A stretch of DNA of 64,000 nucleotides from Rhodobacterales bacterium HTCC2255. GTDB lineage: Bacteria; Pseudomonadota; Alphaproteobacteria; Rhodobacterales; Rhodobacteraceae. Location of the stretch: contig DS022282.1 of NCBI GenBank assembly GCA_000153745.1, forward strand, positions 354,027 through 418,026, written 5' to 3'. A program made the position numbers and the translations under genes. Each line of letters opens with the position of its first letter. Position 1 is the stretch's first letter. This document shows positions 9,578-17,625 of the stretch, piece after piece. The notes under the pieces are model-generated. The model searched no databases, had not been told where the DNA came from, and was given only the letters and a program-made list of their open reading frames with translations.

Positions 9578-10447
9578 ATGAAAAAGAATAATAAAGATCC
9601 AGCAATTGCGTTTATTCCATATGGTCAATGGCTTTCATTGAATTTATCCTCATTAGATCTTGATAAACTTTATTGGCCTATTGGACGCCCAGAAAGATTA
9701 ATGAATAGTACAATAGGTGATTTGCTTAGTACTGATCATTTAATAACATTTCCGCGAAAACCTGTTTTCTTTTTTCCTAGACCCAAAATAAAAGCAAAAA
9801 TATCGATCATAATTGTGGAACCTGATAAAATTCACAATAAATATCTATTCCTAGCGTTTATTTTTAATATGCGCTTCTATAAGATAATGACTAAAAATCG
9901 CAATCTATTAAATCAAATAAGAAATGGTTCTTTTTTTTACTTTGGGTCAACTTTTATAAAAAACATTGATCAAGTTGATACTAAAAAATCTCAATTAGCA
10001 TCTATTATCGCTTCGTCTAACAATAAGCTAGAAGGGCATAAGCTTAGACATTTAATCATAAAAAAAATTAATGATTTAGATATAAATATTTCAATTTTAG
10101 GAAGAGGATATAATCCTTTTACTCATAAAGAAGATGGCTTAAAATCTTTTATGTATTCTATAGTCATAGAAAATATTAAAGAAAATGATTACTTTACTGA
10201 AAAAATTGTTGATTCATGTTTATGCAATACAGTTCCAATATATTGGGGTGCCCCAAACATATCCGATTATTTCGACATCAGAGGTATGATTATCTGTGAT
10301 AGTTTGGATGAAATAATGGATGCATTAAAAGAAATAAATAGTGACGATTATAATTCAAGAGAAAAATGGATTCATAAAAACAAGCTAAAAGCTATTTCGC
10401 ATGCAGATTATATTAAACGTGCTGCAGAAGTTATATTAAAATCTTGA
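9578..10447 (+). CDS. Glycosyltransferase family 10 (alpha-1,3/1,4-fucosyltransferase-like)
   Basis: The C-terminal half carries the GT10 donor-binding signature: VIENIKENDYFTEKI, then VPIYWGAPNISDYF (about 198-230). This is the region that binds GDP-fucose in Helicobacter-type alpha-1,3-fucosyltransferases. The N-terminal half is poorly conserved and very AT-rich, with FFPRPK near 60-70. No signal peptide. It ends the glycosyltransferase block and converges on mltG with only 4 bp between stop codons. Together with the GT11 gene it suggests a doubly fucosylated, Lewis-like surface epitope, which is inference. Confidence 0.85.
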   Translation: MKKNNKDPAIAFIPYGQWLSLNLSSLDLDKLYWPIGRPERLMNSTIGDLLSTDHLITFPRKPVFFFPRPKIKAKISIIIVEPDKIHNKYLFLAFIFNMRFYKIMTKNRNLLNQIRNGSFFYFGSTFIKNIDQVDTKKSQLASIIASSNNKLEGHKLRHLIIKKINDLDINISILGRGYNPFTHKEDGLKSFMYSIVIENIKENDYFTEKIVDSCLCNTVPIYWGAPNISDYFDIRGMIICDSLDEIMDALKEINSDDYNSREKWIHKNKLKAISHADYIKRAAEVILKS

Positions 10448-10451
10448 GTTA

Positions 10452-11438
10452 TTATTTATTTTTACGTTCAATTTTACGCCACTTAGAAACATTCAAATTA
10501 TGCTCTTGTAAAGTTTTAGAAAAAACATGACCACCAGATCCATCAGCAACGAAATAGAAAAAATCAGTATCTTTGGGATTTAGTGCTGCCTCTATTGCTA
10601 ACTTACCGGGGTTGCCAATTGCTGATGGAGGTAATCCAGTAAATTTCCTTGTATTATATTTGGTATTTTTATCTAAATCAGACTGTTTAATAGATCGCAT
10701 ATTTTTAGGATTACCATCTGTAAACTCATAAACAATCGTGGAGTCCATACCTAAAGGAATGCCAGATCTAAGGCGGTTCATTATGACACCTGAAACTAAT
10801 TTCAATTCATCTGTTTGAGGTGTTTCTTTCTCAATAATTGATGCAATAATTATAGCATCTTTTTTAGAATGAAAGGGCAAATCATTTGATCGTAATTTCC
10901 ATGCATTATCTAATATAACATCTTGAGTATCAGACATTTTTTTCAAAATATCCCTACGTTTATCACCTTGTTGATATGAGTAAGTGTTGGGAGCTAAGCT
11001 TCCTTCAATTGGCAATGGCCCAATCCCCCCTTCCAATTCTAAATTAGATTTTAATCTCTCTACAATTTGATATGAAGTAAAACCTTCAGGGAACGTAATT
11101 TGTTTATTTATTGACTTGCCAGAGGTTAATAGTGCGAGGACATCATGCATTGATGATTTTTTGGAAATTAAATAATTACCAAATTTTAATTTATTATCTT
11201 GATTAGCATATCTAGCCCATACATTAAAAATTGTAGAATTATTTATTATTCCTAACTTTTCTAAATCAGCTGAAACACTTCTAAATCTATCGCCTTTCTT
11301 AACTTCAAAATTTATATCAGATCTTAATGGGCCCTCATTTTGATATTGATTTTTTGCCCAATAGACTAAACCTGCAATAATCACAAAAATTACAATTAAA
11401 AAATTCACAAAGTTGGCAGCTAAATGACGCGCAATCAT
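10452..11438 (-). CDS. mltG: Endolytic murein transglycosylase MltG
   Basis: Cuts nascent peptidoglycan strands at the inner membrane and so terminates glycan polymerisation. The 328-residue protein has one N-terminal membrane helix (about 10-27), a LysM-like middle part and the YceG catalytic domain with the essential glutamate in IIASIIEKE (E203), followed by VSGVIMNRL and MDSTIVYEF. Its ATG overlaps the fabF stop in a TAATG, so the two are translationally coupled. It is the last gene of the fab operon, the usual alphaproteobacterial position. Confidence 0.95.
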   Translation of the reverse strand: MIARHLAANFVNFLIVIFVIIAGLVYWAKNQYQNEGPLRSDINFEVKKGDRFRSVSADLEKLGIINNSTIFNVWARYANQDNKLKFGNYLISKKSSMHDVLALLTSGKSINKQITFPEGFTSYQIVERLKSNLELEGGIGPLPIEGSLAPNTYSYQQGDKRRDILKKMSDTQDVILDNAWKLRSNDLPFHSKKDAIIIASIIEKETPQTDELKLVSGVIMNRLRSGIPLGMDSTIVYEFTDGNPKNMRSIKQSDLDKNTKYNTRKFTGLPPSAIGNPGKLAIEAALNPKDTDFFYFVADGSGGHVFSKTLQEHNLNVSKWRKIERKNK

Positions 11439-12694
11439 TATATAACTTTACCCATTACCAAGGAAGCATTAGTTCCACCAAACCCAAATGAGTTTGACAA
11501 GACCACATTTATTTCGCGTTCGACAGCTTCTAAAGGCGCTAAATTTAATACTGATGGCACAGGATCGTGTAAATTTAATGTGGGAGGGGCTAATTGGTCA
11601 CGTATTGCCAGTATACTAAAAATAGCTTCAACTGCACCTGCAGCTCCCAATAGATGTCCAATTGCTGACTTAGTTGATGACATTATAGCATTTCCAGATT
11701 TTGAACCAAGTAACCTTTCAACTGCACCTAATTCAATTGTATCGGCCATAGTCGATGTTCCATGTGCATTTATATAATCAATTGCACTTGGTTCTAATCC
11801 AGCTCGCTTAATAGCGGCTTCCATAGAGCGATAACCACCATTACCATCTGATGCTGGCGCAGTAATGTGATGAGCATCACCGGACAAACCATACCCTAAT
11901 ATTTCAGCATATATCTTAGCACCTCGTGCCAGCGCATGTTCATACTCTTCAAGGACCAGTACACCAGCCCCCTCTCCCATTACAAATCCATCTCGGTTTT
12001 GATCGTACGGTCTTGATGCACTTTTAGGATCTTCTCGATGAGCAGTTGATAGAGCTTTACATGCATTAAAACCAGCAATGCCAATCTCACAAATAGGATT
12101 TTCAGCACCACCAGCAAGCATAACATCTGCATCACCAAACTGTATTAATCTAGCTGCATCGCCAATAGCATGCGCACCTGTCGAACATGCAGTCACAACT
12201 GCATGGTTTGGTCCTTTAAAACCGTGTTTTATGGATACTTGTCCAGAAATAAGGTTTATCAAACATGATGGAATGAAAAATGGTGAGACTCTGCGAGGAC
12301 CACGTTCTTGTAATGTGAGAGAAGTGTCGGCAATAGTTGACAACCCGCCAACGCCTGAACCTATCATCACACCCGTTCTAAAAAAATCTTCTTCTTCTTT
12401 TGGAATCCAACCACTATCAGCTACAGCCATGTCTGCTGCTGCCATGCCATAAAGAATAAAATCATCTACTTTTCTGCGTTCTTTTGGCTCCATCCAATCT
12501 GATGGATTAAAAGTACCATTGGAACCATCACCAAATGGAATTTCACAAGCGTAATTAGTCGCAAAATTATCTGCATTAAATCTTGTAATTGTGTTCGCAG
12601 CATTTTCACCAGAAATTAAACGTTTCCAGGTTTCTTCCACACCACAAGCTAATGGTGAAACCATTCCAAGACCAGTTACAACTACTCGACGCAT
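11438..12694 (-). CDS. fabF: 3-oxoacyl-[acyl-carrier-protein] synthase II
   Basis: Condensing enzyme that extends acyl-ACP with malonyl-ACP. The 418-residue protein has the full Cys-His-His triad: C170 in TACSTGAHA, H311 in NAHGTSTMAD and H347 in KSAIGHLLGAAG. A GAGGG ribosome site precedes the ATG. It lies 144 bp downstream of acpP. A strong terminator hairpin in that gap (12786-12822) suggests that most acpP transcripts stop before fabF, giving ACP in excess. It is coupled to mltG by a one-base overlap. Confidence 0.97.
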   Translation of the reverse strand: MRRVVVTGLGMVSPLACGVEETWKRLISGENAANTITRFNADNFATNYACEIPFGDGSNGTFNPSDWMEPKERRKVDDFILYGMAAADMAVADSGWIPKEEEDFFRTGVMIGSGVGGLSTIADTSLTLQERGPRRVSPFFIPSCLINLISGQVSIKHGFKGPNHAVVTACSTGAHAIGDAARLIQFGDADVMLAGGAENPICEIGIAGFNACKALSTAHREDPKSASRPYDQNRDGFVMGEGAGVLVLEEYEHALARGAKIYAEILGYGLSGDAHHITAPASDGNGGYRSMEAAIKRAGLEPSAIDYINAHGTSTMADTIELGAVERLLGSKSGNAIMSSTKSAIGHLLGAAGAVEAIFSILAIRDQLAPPTLNLHDPVPSVLNLAPLEAVEREINVVLSNSFGFGGTNASLVMGKVI

Positions 12695-12785
12695 TTTTTT
12701 GCCCTCAATTAATATTCTTTTCTAGACTTTAAACTAAATTCAACAATCACTGCAAGCAATCCAGTCTAATTTTGAAACTTTAGAC

Positions 12786-12822
12786 AAAAAAAAACGGTAC
12801 ATCAGCAAGGATGCACCGTTTT
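12786..12822 (-). terminator. Rho-independent terminator after acpP
   Basis: An inverted repeat pairs 12791-12803 with 12810-12822: 13 bp, one of them a G-U wobble, with a six-base loop. Read on the minus strand it is followed by an uninterrupted run of T. It stands 17 bp past the acpP stop, between acpP and fabF, and so probably attenuates rather than fully ends transcription into fabF. Confidence 0.88.
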
Positions 12823-12838
12823 TAAAAAATGTATTTAC

Positions 12839-13072
12839 TTAGGAAGCTTCAGTAATGAATTTAACTGCGTCGCCAAAAGACTGGATAGTCTCTGCTGCAT
12901 CGTCAGGAATTTCAATTCCAAACTCTTCTTCAAAAGCCATTACTAGTTCAACAGTGTCCAAGCTATCAGCGCCAAGATCATCAATAAATGATGCGCCTTC
13001 AATTACTTTGTCTTCGTCAACACTTAAATGTTCGACAACAATTTTCTTAACACGATCTGCGATGTCACTCAT
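12839..13072 (-). CDS. acpP: Acyl carrier protein
   Basis: Small acidic protein that carries fatty-acid intermediates on a 4'-phosphopantetheine arm. The 77 residues hold the modification site DSL in [10 protein letters not shown] (S37) and the helix [14 protein letters not shown] place the start at 13072 (MSDIADRV): AGAGGA lies a standard distance ahead, and the start agrees with the family length. A longer reading from 13096 adds eight residues without support. Two small hairpins sit in its leader, and a strong terminator follows. Confidence 0.97.
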   Translation of the reverse strand: MSDIADRVKKIVVEHLSVDEDKVIEGASFIDDLGADSLDTVELVMAFEEEFGIEIPDDAAETIQSFGDAVKFITEAS

Positions 13073-13090
13073 GATATATTCCTCTTGATA

Positions 13091-13127
13091 TGGCAATTAT
13101 GCCATTTAGAAAGTCGCGTGAAGCGAC
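13091..13127 (-). promoter_or_regulatory. Two short hairpins in the acpP leader
   Basis: Within the 196-bp gap upstream of acpP, GTCGC at 13113-13117 pairs with GCGAC at 13123-13127. Also, TGGCA at 13091-13095 pairs with TGCCA at 13100-13104, ending about 18 bp before the start codon. They are GC-rich for this genome, which suggests a conserved 5' leader structure. Whether they regulate ACP synthesis or stabilise the message is not known. Confidence 0.4.
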
Positions 13128-13268
13128 AGGGTTAGTAAACTCGTTTTGTTATAATTATTTTATAACTGTGCCGCGCTATAACATACAAATATGATATGGC
13201 AAATGAAATCGTAAAAAAATAGTAACTCTAGTATTTTTTTGCCTATAATTTATCGTTTTTAGATATCC

Positions 13269-13823
13269 TTATATATCAAGTTGCTTCCATTGACCGTTTG
13301 GAATGTCATCAATTGTAAAGTTGCCTATACTATAGCGTATTAAACGTAACGTAGGAAAACCTATAGCAGCTGTCATGCGACGAACCTGACGATTGCGCCC
13401 TTCCGTTATTGTGATCATCAACCAACTATCGGGTATCGCCTTACGATATCTAATTGGAGGTAGTCGATCCCATAAGCCCTCAGGTTTATCAATAATTTCA
13501 GCTTCAGCTGGTTTTGTTATTCCATCTTTTAGAGTCACACCACTTTCCAAAACTTTGATATCATCCTGTGTAGGGGTTCCCTCAACCTGAACAACATAAG
13601 TCTTTGGCCATTTATGTTTTGGGTTAGATATTTCTTGCTGTAAAACACCATCATTTGTCAAAACCAGCAATCCTTCACTATCTTTATCCAAGCGACCAGC
13701 TGCATAAACGCCCGGCATATCAATAAATTCAGATAAAGTCTTTCTTTCCGAAGCCTCAGTACCTTTATCTGTAAACTGCGACAAAACATTAAAAGGTTTA
13801 TTAAAAAGGATAACTTTAGCCAT
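13269..13823 (-). CDS. rluE: 23S rRNA pseudouridine synthase, RluE-like
   Basis: Member of the RsuA/RluE family of pseudouridine synthases. The 184-residue length and the absence of an N-terminal S4 domain match RluE, which modifies a single uridine in 23S rRNA. The catalytic aspartate is D46 in [11 protein letters not shown]. The family's second motif is GRNRQVRRM, followed by [13 protein letters not shown]. It lies 29 bp after fabG on the same strand, inserted between fabG and acpP in an otherwise canonical fatty-acid operon. The exact target base is inferred from the family. Confidence 0.82.
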   Translation of the reverse strand: MAKVILFNKPFNVLSQFTDKGTEASERKTLSEFIDMPGVYAAGRLDKDSEGLLVLTNDGVLQQEISNPKHKWPKTYVVQVEGTPTQDDIKVLESGVTLKDGITKPAEAEIIDKPEGLWDRLPPIRYRKAIPDSWLMITITEGRNRQVRRMTAAIGFPTLRLIRYSIGNFTIDDIPNGQWKQLDI

Positions 13824-13851
13824 TTTGAATCACGTTTTCTTTAAATGTTTC

Positions 13852-14589
13852 TTAAATCATCACCATTCCACCGTTAACATGTAACGTTTGTCCAGTTATG
13901 TAACTTGCCTCATTAGAAGCAAGAAAAGCTACTGAAGCTGCAATTTCATCTGCTTGTCCCATACGGCCTTGAGGAATAGCATCCAGCATATTCTTCATCA
14001 CATTTTCCGGTAATTCTGCAGTCATCGCAGTTTCAATAAAACCAGGGGCAACACAATTAGCCGTTATTCCACGTGTCGCAATTTCTTGTGCAAAAGATTT
14101 AGTCATCCCAATCATACCTGCTTTAGAAGCCGCATAATTAACCTGACCTGCGTTCCCAGTAACGCCAACAATTGATGTGATATTTATAATTCTACCAAAT
14201 CGTTTCTTCATCATTGTGCGCATGACAGATTTCATTAAGTGCATTGTTGAAGTTAAATTTATATCTATTACTTGATGCCAGTCATCATCAGACATTCTCA
14301 TAAATAAATTATCTTTTGTAATTCCCGCATTATTTACCAAAATATCGATGCCTCCCATTTCTTCAGAAGCTTTTTGTGGCAATGCTTTAACAGCATCGAC
14401 ATCACTTAGATTACATGGAACGATAAAAGCTCTATCGCCTAAATCATCCGCGAGTGCTTTTAATGGGTCTATTCGTGTACCAGACAATGCCACTTTTGCA
14501 CCTTGTCCATATAATGCCCTAGCAATTGATCCCCCGATTCCACCAGATGCTCCAGTAATTAATGCACATTTACCTTCTAATTCAAACAT
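13852..14589 (-). CDS. fabG: 3-oxoacyl-[acyl-carrier-protein] reductase
   Basis: NADPH-dependent reduction of 3-oxoacyl-ACP in fatty-acid elongation. The 245-residue short-chain dehydrogenase has the cofactor loop TGASGGIGG (12-20), NNAGITKDN (86-94) and the catalytic set N111, S139, Y152 and K156 (YAASK). The C-terminus VNGGMVMI is typical. AAGGT lies before the ATG. It follows fabD by 10 bp, so the two are co-transcribed. Confidence 0.96.
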   Translation of the reverse strand: MFELEGKCALITGASGGIGGSIARALYGQGAKVALSGTRIDPLKALADDLGDRAFIVPCNLSDVDAVKALPQKASEEMGGIDILVNNAGITKDNLFMRMSDDDWHQVIDINLTSTMHLMKSVMRTMMKKRFGRIINITSIVGVTGNAGQVNYAASKAGMIGMTKSFAQEIATRGITANCVAPGFIETAMTAELPENVMKNMLDAIPQGRMGQADEIAASVAFLASNEASYITGQTLHVNGGMVMI

Positions 14590-14599
14590 ATCGATACCT

Positions 14600-15535
14600 T
14601 TATTTGAGCTTTAATACTGCAGCACGAACGCTACTTGTATCAAACACTTGATTAACATTTATTTCTCTATCAATACGACGCACCATTCCAGATAACGCCT
14701 TACCTGCTCCAATCTCATAAACTTCTGATACTCCTTCAGAACTTATAAATTCAATGCTTTCTCGCCATCTAACTGAACCAGTTACCTGTTCAACTAATAA
14801 GTCTTTTATTGTTTCACCATTTACTTCTTTATTTGCTTTTACATTGGCGACCAATGGAACGATTGGGTCTTTTAATATAATTTTACTTAAGGCTTTAGCC
14901 ATAGTATCTGCAGCCGGCTGCATTAATGAGCAATGAAACGGAGCAGAAACAGGCAATAGTATAGCTCGTTTAGCTCCTGCATTTTTTGCTAATTCAATTG
15001 TTTCCTCGACTGCATTTTTATGGCCAGAGATTACAACCTGGCCTGGATCATTATCGTTTGCTGCTTGGCAAACTTGATCGTTAGCAATTGAATTGGTTAA
15101 TTGAGAAACAGTTTCAAAATCTAAACCTAGAATTGCAGCCATAGCTCCAACACCAAAAGGAACGGCATCTTGCATAGCCTTTCCTCGTGTGCGTAATAAT
15201 TTAGCTGTATCCATTAAACTTAACGAGCCCGCAGCACACAATGCAGAATATTCTCCAAGAGAATGTCCTGCAATGTAAGAAGCTTGACCAAAATCAATGC
15301 CCTCAGACTCTAATGATTTAATTGCGGCAATTGATGTAGCCATCAAGGCTGGTTGCGCATTTTCAGTTAAAGTTAATGTTTCGATATCACCATCCCAGAT
15401 CAATGCTGATAAGTCTTGATTTAGAGCATCGTTAACTTCTTCAAAAACATTTTTCGCAACCAAAAAGTTTTCGGCCAAATCTTTGCCCATTCCAATAGCT
15501 TGAGCACCTTGTCCTGGGAATAAAAAAGCATGCAT
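14600..15535 (-). CDS. fabD: Malonyl-CoA:ACP transacylase
   Basis: Loads malonate from CoA onto acyl carrier protein. The 311-residue protein carries FPGQGAQ (6-12), the nucleophile in GHSLGEYSA (S92) and the partner histidine in SAPFHCSLM (H200). AAAGGAG precedes the ATG. It heads the minus-strand fatty-acid operon and is divergent from rpsF, with 261 bp between the two starts that must hold both promoters. Confidence 0.96.
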   Translation of the reverse strand: MHAFLFPGQGAQAIGMGKDLAENFLVAKNVFEEVNDALNQDLSALIWDGDIETLTLTENAQPALMATSIAAIKSLESEGIDFGQASYIAGHSLGEYSALCAAGSLSLMDTAKLLRTRGKAMQDAVPFGVGAMAAILGLDFETVSQLTNSIANDQVCQAANDNDPGQVVISGHKNAVEETIELAKNAGAKRAILLPVSAPFHCSLMQPAADTMAKALSKIILKDPIVPLVANVKANKEVNGETIKDLLVEQVTGSVRWRESIEFISSEGVSEVYEIGAGKALSGMVRRIDREINVNQVFDTSSVRAAVLKLK

Positions 15536-15704
15536 ATTTCATTTCTCCTTTATATCGATAGTTTGTGATTACCGATTTAATAAATAATTCAAAAGTTAAT
15601 TCTTTTATATGAAATGTTGCTTGATACTTAAAGCAAATTAAAGAGAATTATGATTATTACTATTGCCTATTGCAATTTTCAGATATCGCAATATAAGCAC
15701 ATCA

Positions 15705-15744
15705 CTTCTGCAAATTCTTTCAACGCGGTAGCCTCTCGTATACG
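15705..15744 (+). promoter_or_regulatory. Hairpin in the rpsF leader
   Basis: CTTCTGC at 15705-15711 pairs with GCAGAAG at 15738-15744, enclosing 26 bases that include a smaller CTCG/CGGG stem. It ends about 52 bp before the rpsF start. In many bacteria the S6:S18 complex represses its own operon through a leader structure. I see a leader hairpin, but I could not match the known S6:S18 consensus with confidence. Confidence 0.35.
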
Positions 15745-15796
15745 GGTGCAGAAGATTAATTCGTATTTTGAAGCACGCTAAATTTGAGGTACTGAT

Positions 15797-16156
15797 ATGG
15801 CGCTCTACGAGCACGTATTTATTTCGCGTCAGGACTTGTCCAACGCACAAGCTGAAGGTCTAATTGAACACTTCAGTGCAGTTCTTTCTGATAATGACGG
15901 TAAAGTTATTGATCAAGAGTACTGGGGCCTAAAAACAATGGCTTATAAAATTAACAAAAATCGCAAGGGTCATTATGCATTTTTAAAATCAGATGCACCA
16001 TCTTCTGCGGTTCAAGAGATGGAACGTTTGATGCGTTTACATGAAGATGTTATGCGCGTCATGACTATTCGTGTTGATGAGCATGAAGAAGGTCCATCTG
16101 TAGTAATCCAAGCGAAATCGGCAAAAGAAGAACGCCGTCGCGAACGTGAACGATAG
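15797..16156 (+). CDS. rpsF: 30S ribosomal protein S6
   Basis: S6 binds S18 and the central domain of 16S rRNA. The 119 residues begin with the S6 strand [12 protein letters not shown], contain [21 protein letters not shown] and end in an arginine/glutamate-rich tail (ERRRERER). GAGGTACTG precedes the ATG. It is the first gene of rpsF-rpsR-rplI; rpsR starts 16 bp downstream. Confidence 0.96.
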   Translation: MALYEHVFISRQDLSNAQAEGLIEHFSAVLSDNDGKVIDQEYWGLKTMAYKINKNRKGHYAFLKSDAPSSAVQEMERLMRLHEDVMRVMTIRVDEHEEGPSVVIQAKSAKEERRRERER

Positions 16157-16172
16157 AGAAAGGACTAAAACC

Positions 16173-16400
16173 ATGGCTAACAAACCATTTTTCCGCCGTC
16201 GTAAATCTTGTCCTTTCCTTGGTGATAATGCACCAAAGATCGATTACAAGGATACAAAACTATTGCAACGCTACGTTTCAGAACGTGGTAAAATCGTACC
16301 ATCACGCATAACAGCAGTATCAGCAAAGAAACAACGCGAATTAGCTAAAGCTATAAAGCGCGCTCGTTTTCTTGCACTTCTGCCATATGCAGTGAAGTAA
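16173..16400 (+). CDS. rpsR: 30S ribosomal protein S18
   Basis: S18 binds S6 on the platform of the small subunit. The 75-residue protein carries the conserved [16 protein letters not shown] and the basic [14 protein letters not shown]-like end ([16 protein letters not shown]). I choose ATG 16173 ([12 protein letters not shown]) because AAAGGA lies before it and the length is then standard. An upstream ATG at 16146 would overlap rpsF and add nine residues that do not belong to the family. Confidence 0.96.
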   Translation: MANKPFFRRRKSCPFLGDNAPKIDYKDTKLLQRYVSERGKIVPSRITAVSAKKQRELAKAIKRARFLALLPYAVK

Positions 16401-16410
16401 GGAGTACATC

Positions 16411-17049
16411 ATGCACGTTATCCTACTTGAACGCGTAGCCAAACTAGGCCAAATGGGTGATATTGTTTCTGTAAAACAAGGTTTTGCACGGAATTTTTTA
16501 TTGCCACAAGGTAAAGCACTTCGCGCCACTGATGCAAATAAAGCTTCTTTTGAATCTCAAAAAGTGACTTTAGAGGCAAAAAATCTAGAAACTAAAACTG
16601 AAGCTGAAGCAATTTCTAGCAAATTAGATGGTCAACAGTTCATTATAATTAGATCAGCTTCTGATGCTGGTGCACTATATGGATCTGTAACTAATCGTGA
16701 CGCTTCTGATGTAGCTTCTGCTGAAGGTTTTAAAATTGATAAGAAACAAGTAATTTTACAGGCCCCTATTAAAGAATTAGGGTTACATAAAGTTGGCGTT
16801 TCTCTTCATCCTGAAGTTGAATGTTCTATTGAATTAAATGTTGCAAGATCGACAGAAGAAGCTGAATTACAAGCTTCTGGTCAATCAATTCAAGACTTAG
16901 CAGCAGCTGCAGAAGCTGAAGCAGAGTTTGAAATTGCAGAATTATTTGACGATATGGGTTCGGCTGCAGCACTTGATGAAGACGGCAACGAACTTATCAA
17001 AGACGAGCCAAAGGCAAAAGTAGAACCAGAAGAAAAAATTGAAGAATAA
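16411..17049 (+). CDS. rplI: 50S ribosomal protein L9 with acidic C-terminal extension
   Basis: L9 binds domain V of 23S rRNA and helps keep the reading frame. Residues 1-50 are the N-terminal L9 domain ([15 protein letters not shown], then [16 protein letters not shown]), followed by the long connecting helix and the C-terminal domain to about 148. The last 60 or so residues are an acidic, alanine/glutamate-rich tail, which makes it 212 residues against about 150 in E. coli. Such tails are common in alphaproteobacteria. A strong terminator follows. Confidence 0.95.
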   Translation: MHVILLERVAKLGQMGDIVSVKQGFARNFLLPQGKALRATDANKASFESQKVTLEAKNLETKTEAEAISSKLDGQQFIIIRSASDAGALYGSVTNRDASDVASAEGFKIDKKQVILQAPIKELGLHKVGVSLHPEVECSIELNVARSTEEAELQASGQSIQDLAAAAEAEAEFEIAELFDDMGSAAALDEDGNELIKDEPKAKVEPEEKIEE

Positions 17050-17065
17050 ATAAAATTTTACATTT

Positions 17066-17099
17066 AAGGGGGTTCATGGCAACATGAGTCCCCTTTTTT
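17066..17099 (+). terminator. Rho-independent terminator of the rpsF-rpsR-rplI operon
   Basis: Bases 17066-17078 pair with 17083-17095 over 13 positions (two of them G-U wobbles), closed by a GCAA tetraloop and followed by a run of T to 17099. It starts 16 bp after the rplI stop. Confidence 0.92.
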
Positions 17100-17119
17100 A
17101 TTAAATTTTGGTAAGTATT

Positions 17120-17497
17120 ATGGAAATAACAAAATCAATTAATGTATTAGGCGAAGTTTTAAAACCTTGCTCAAAATCACCATTAACAGGATTTTATCGT
17201 GATGGATGTTGCAATACAGGAAAAGATGATCATGGATGTCATACAGTATGTGTGGTTCTAACATCTACATTTTTAAATTTTTCAAAATCACGAGGTAATG
17301 ATTTAATAACTCCCAGACCTGAATATAATTTTCCTGGATTGAATCCAGGCGATAGATGGTGTTTGTGCGCTGAGCGTTGGAAAGAAGCTCATTCTTATGA
17401 TTCCGCTCCCAATGTTATCCTAGAAAGTACACATCTAAAAACTCTCGAAACAATTCCAATAAAAGACCTTCAGGAAAAAGCATTTGATATAAATTGA
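17120..17497 (+). CDS. DUF2237 family protein
   Basis: A 125-residue cytoplasmic protein of the DUF2237 family, found across proteobacteria with no established function. The family pattern is clear: NVLGEVLKPCS, TGFYRDGCCNTG, HTVCVVLTSTFLNFSKSRGNDL and PGDRWCLCAERW. Conserved cysteines (CC, C, CLC) suggest metal binding or redox chemistry, which is inference. ATG 17120 gives the family's normal N-terminus; a TTG at 17108 would add four residues. It stands alone after the rplI terminator and 128 bp before the aminotransferase. Confidence 0.85.
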   Translation: MEITKSINVLGEVLKPCSKSPLTGFYRDGCCNTGKDDHGCHTVCVVLTSTFLNFSKSRGNDLITPRPEYNFPGLNPGDRWCLCAERWKEAHSYDSAPNVILESTHLKTLETIPIKDLQEKAFDIN

Positions 17498-17625
17498 ATA
17501 TTTATTGATTTTGTGCGTTTTTTAATACAATACCGACAAAAGTGGTCGTAAAAATCCATGACTTAGTCCTTAAAATTTGCAAATTTCAATATCAAGAGTA
17601 CAAAATCTAGATAAGGAGTGTATCC

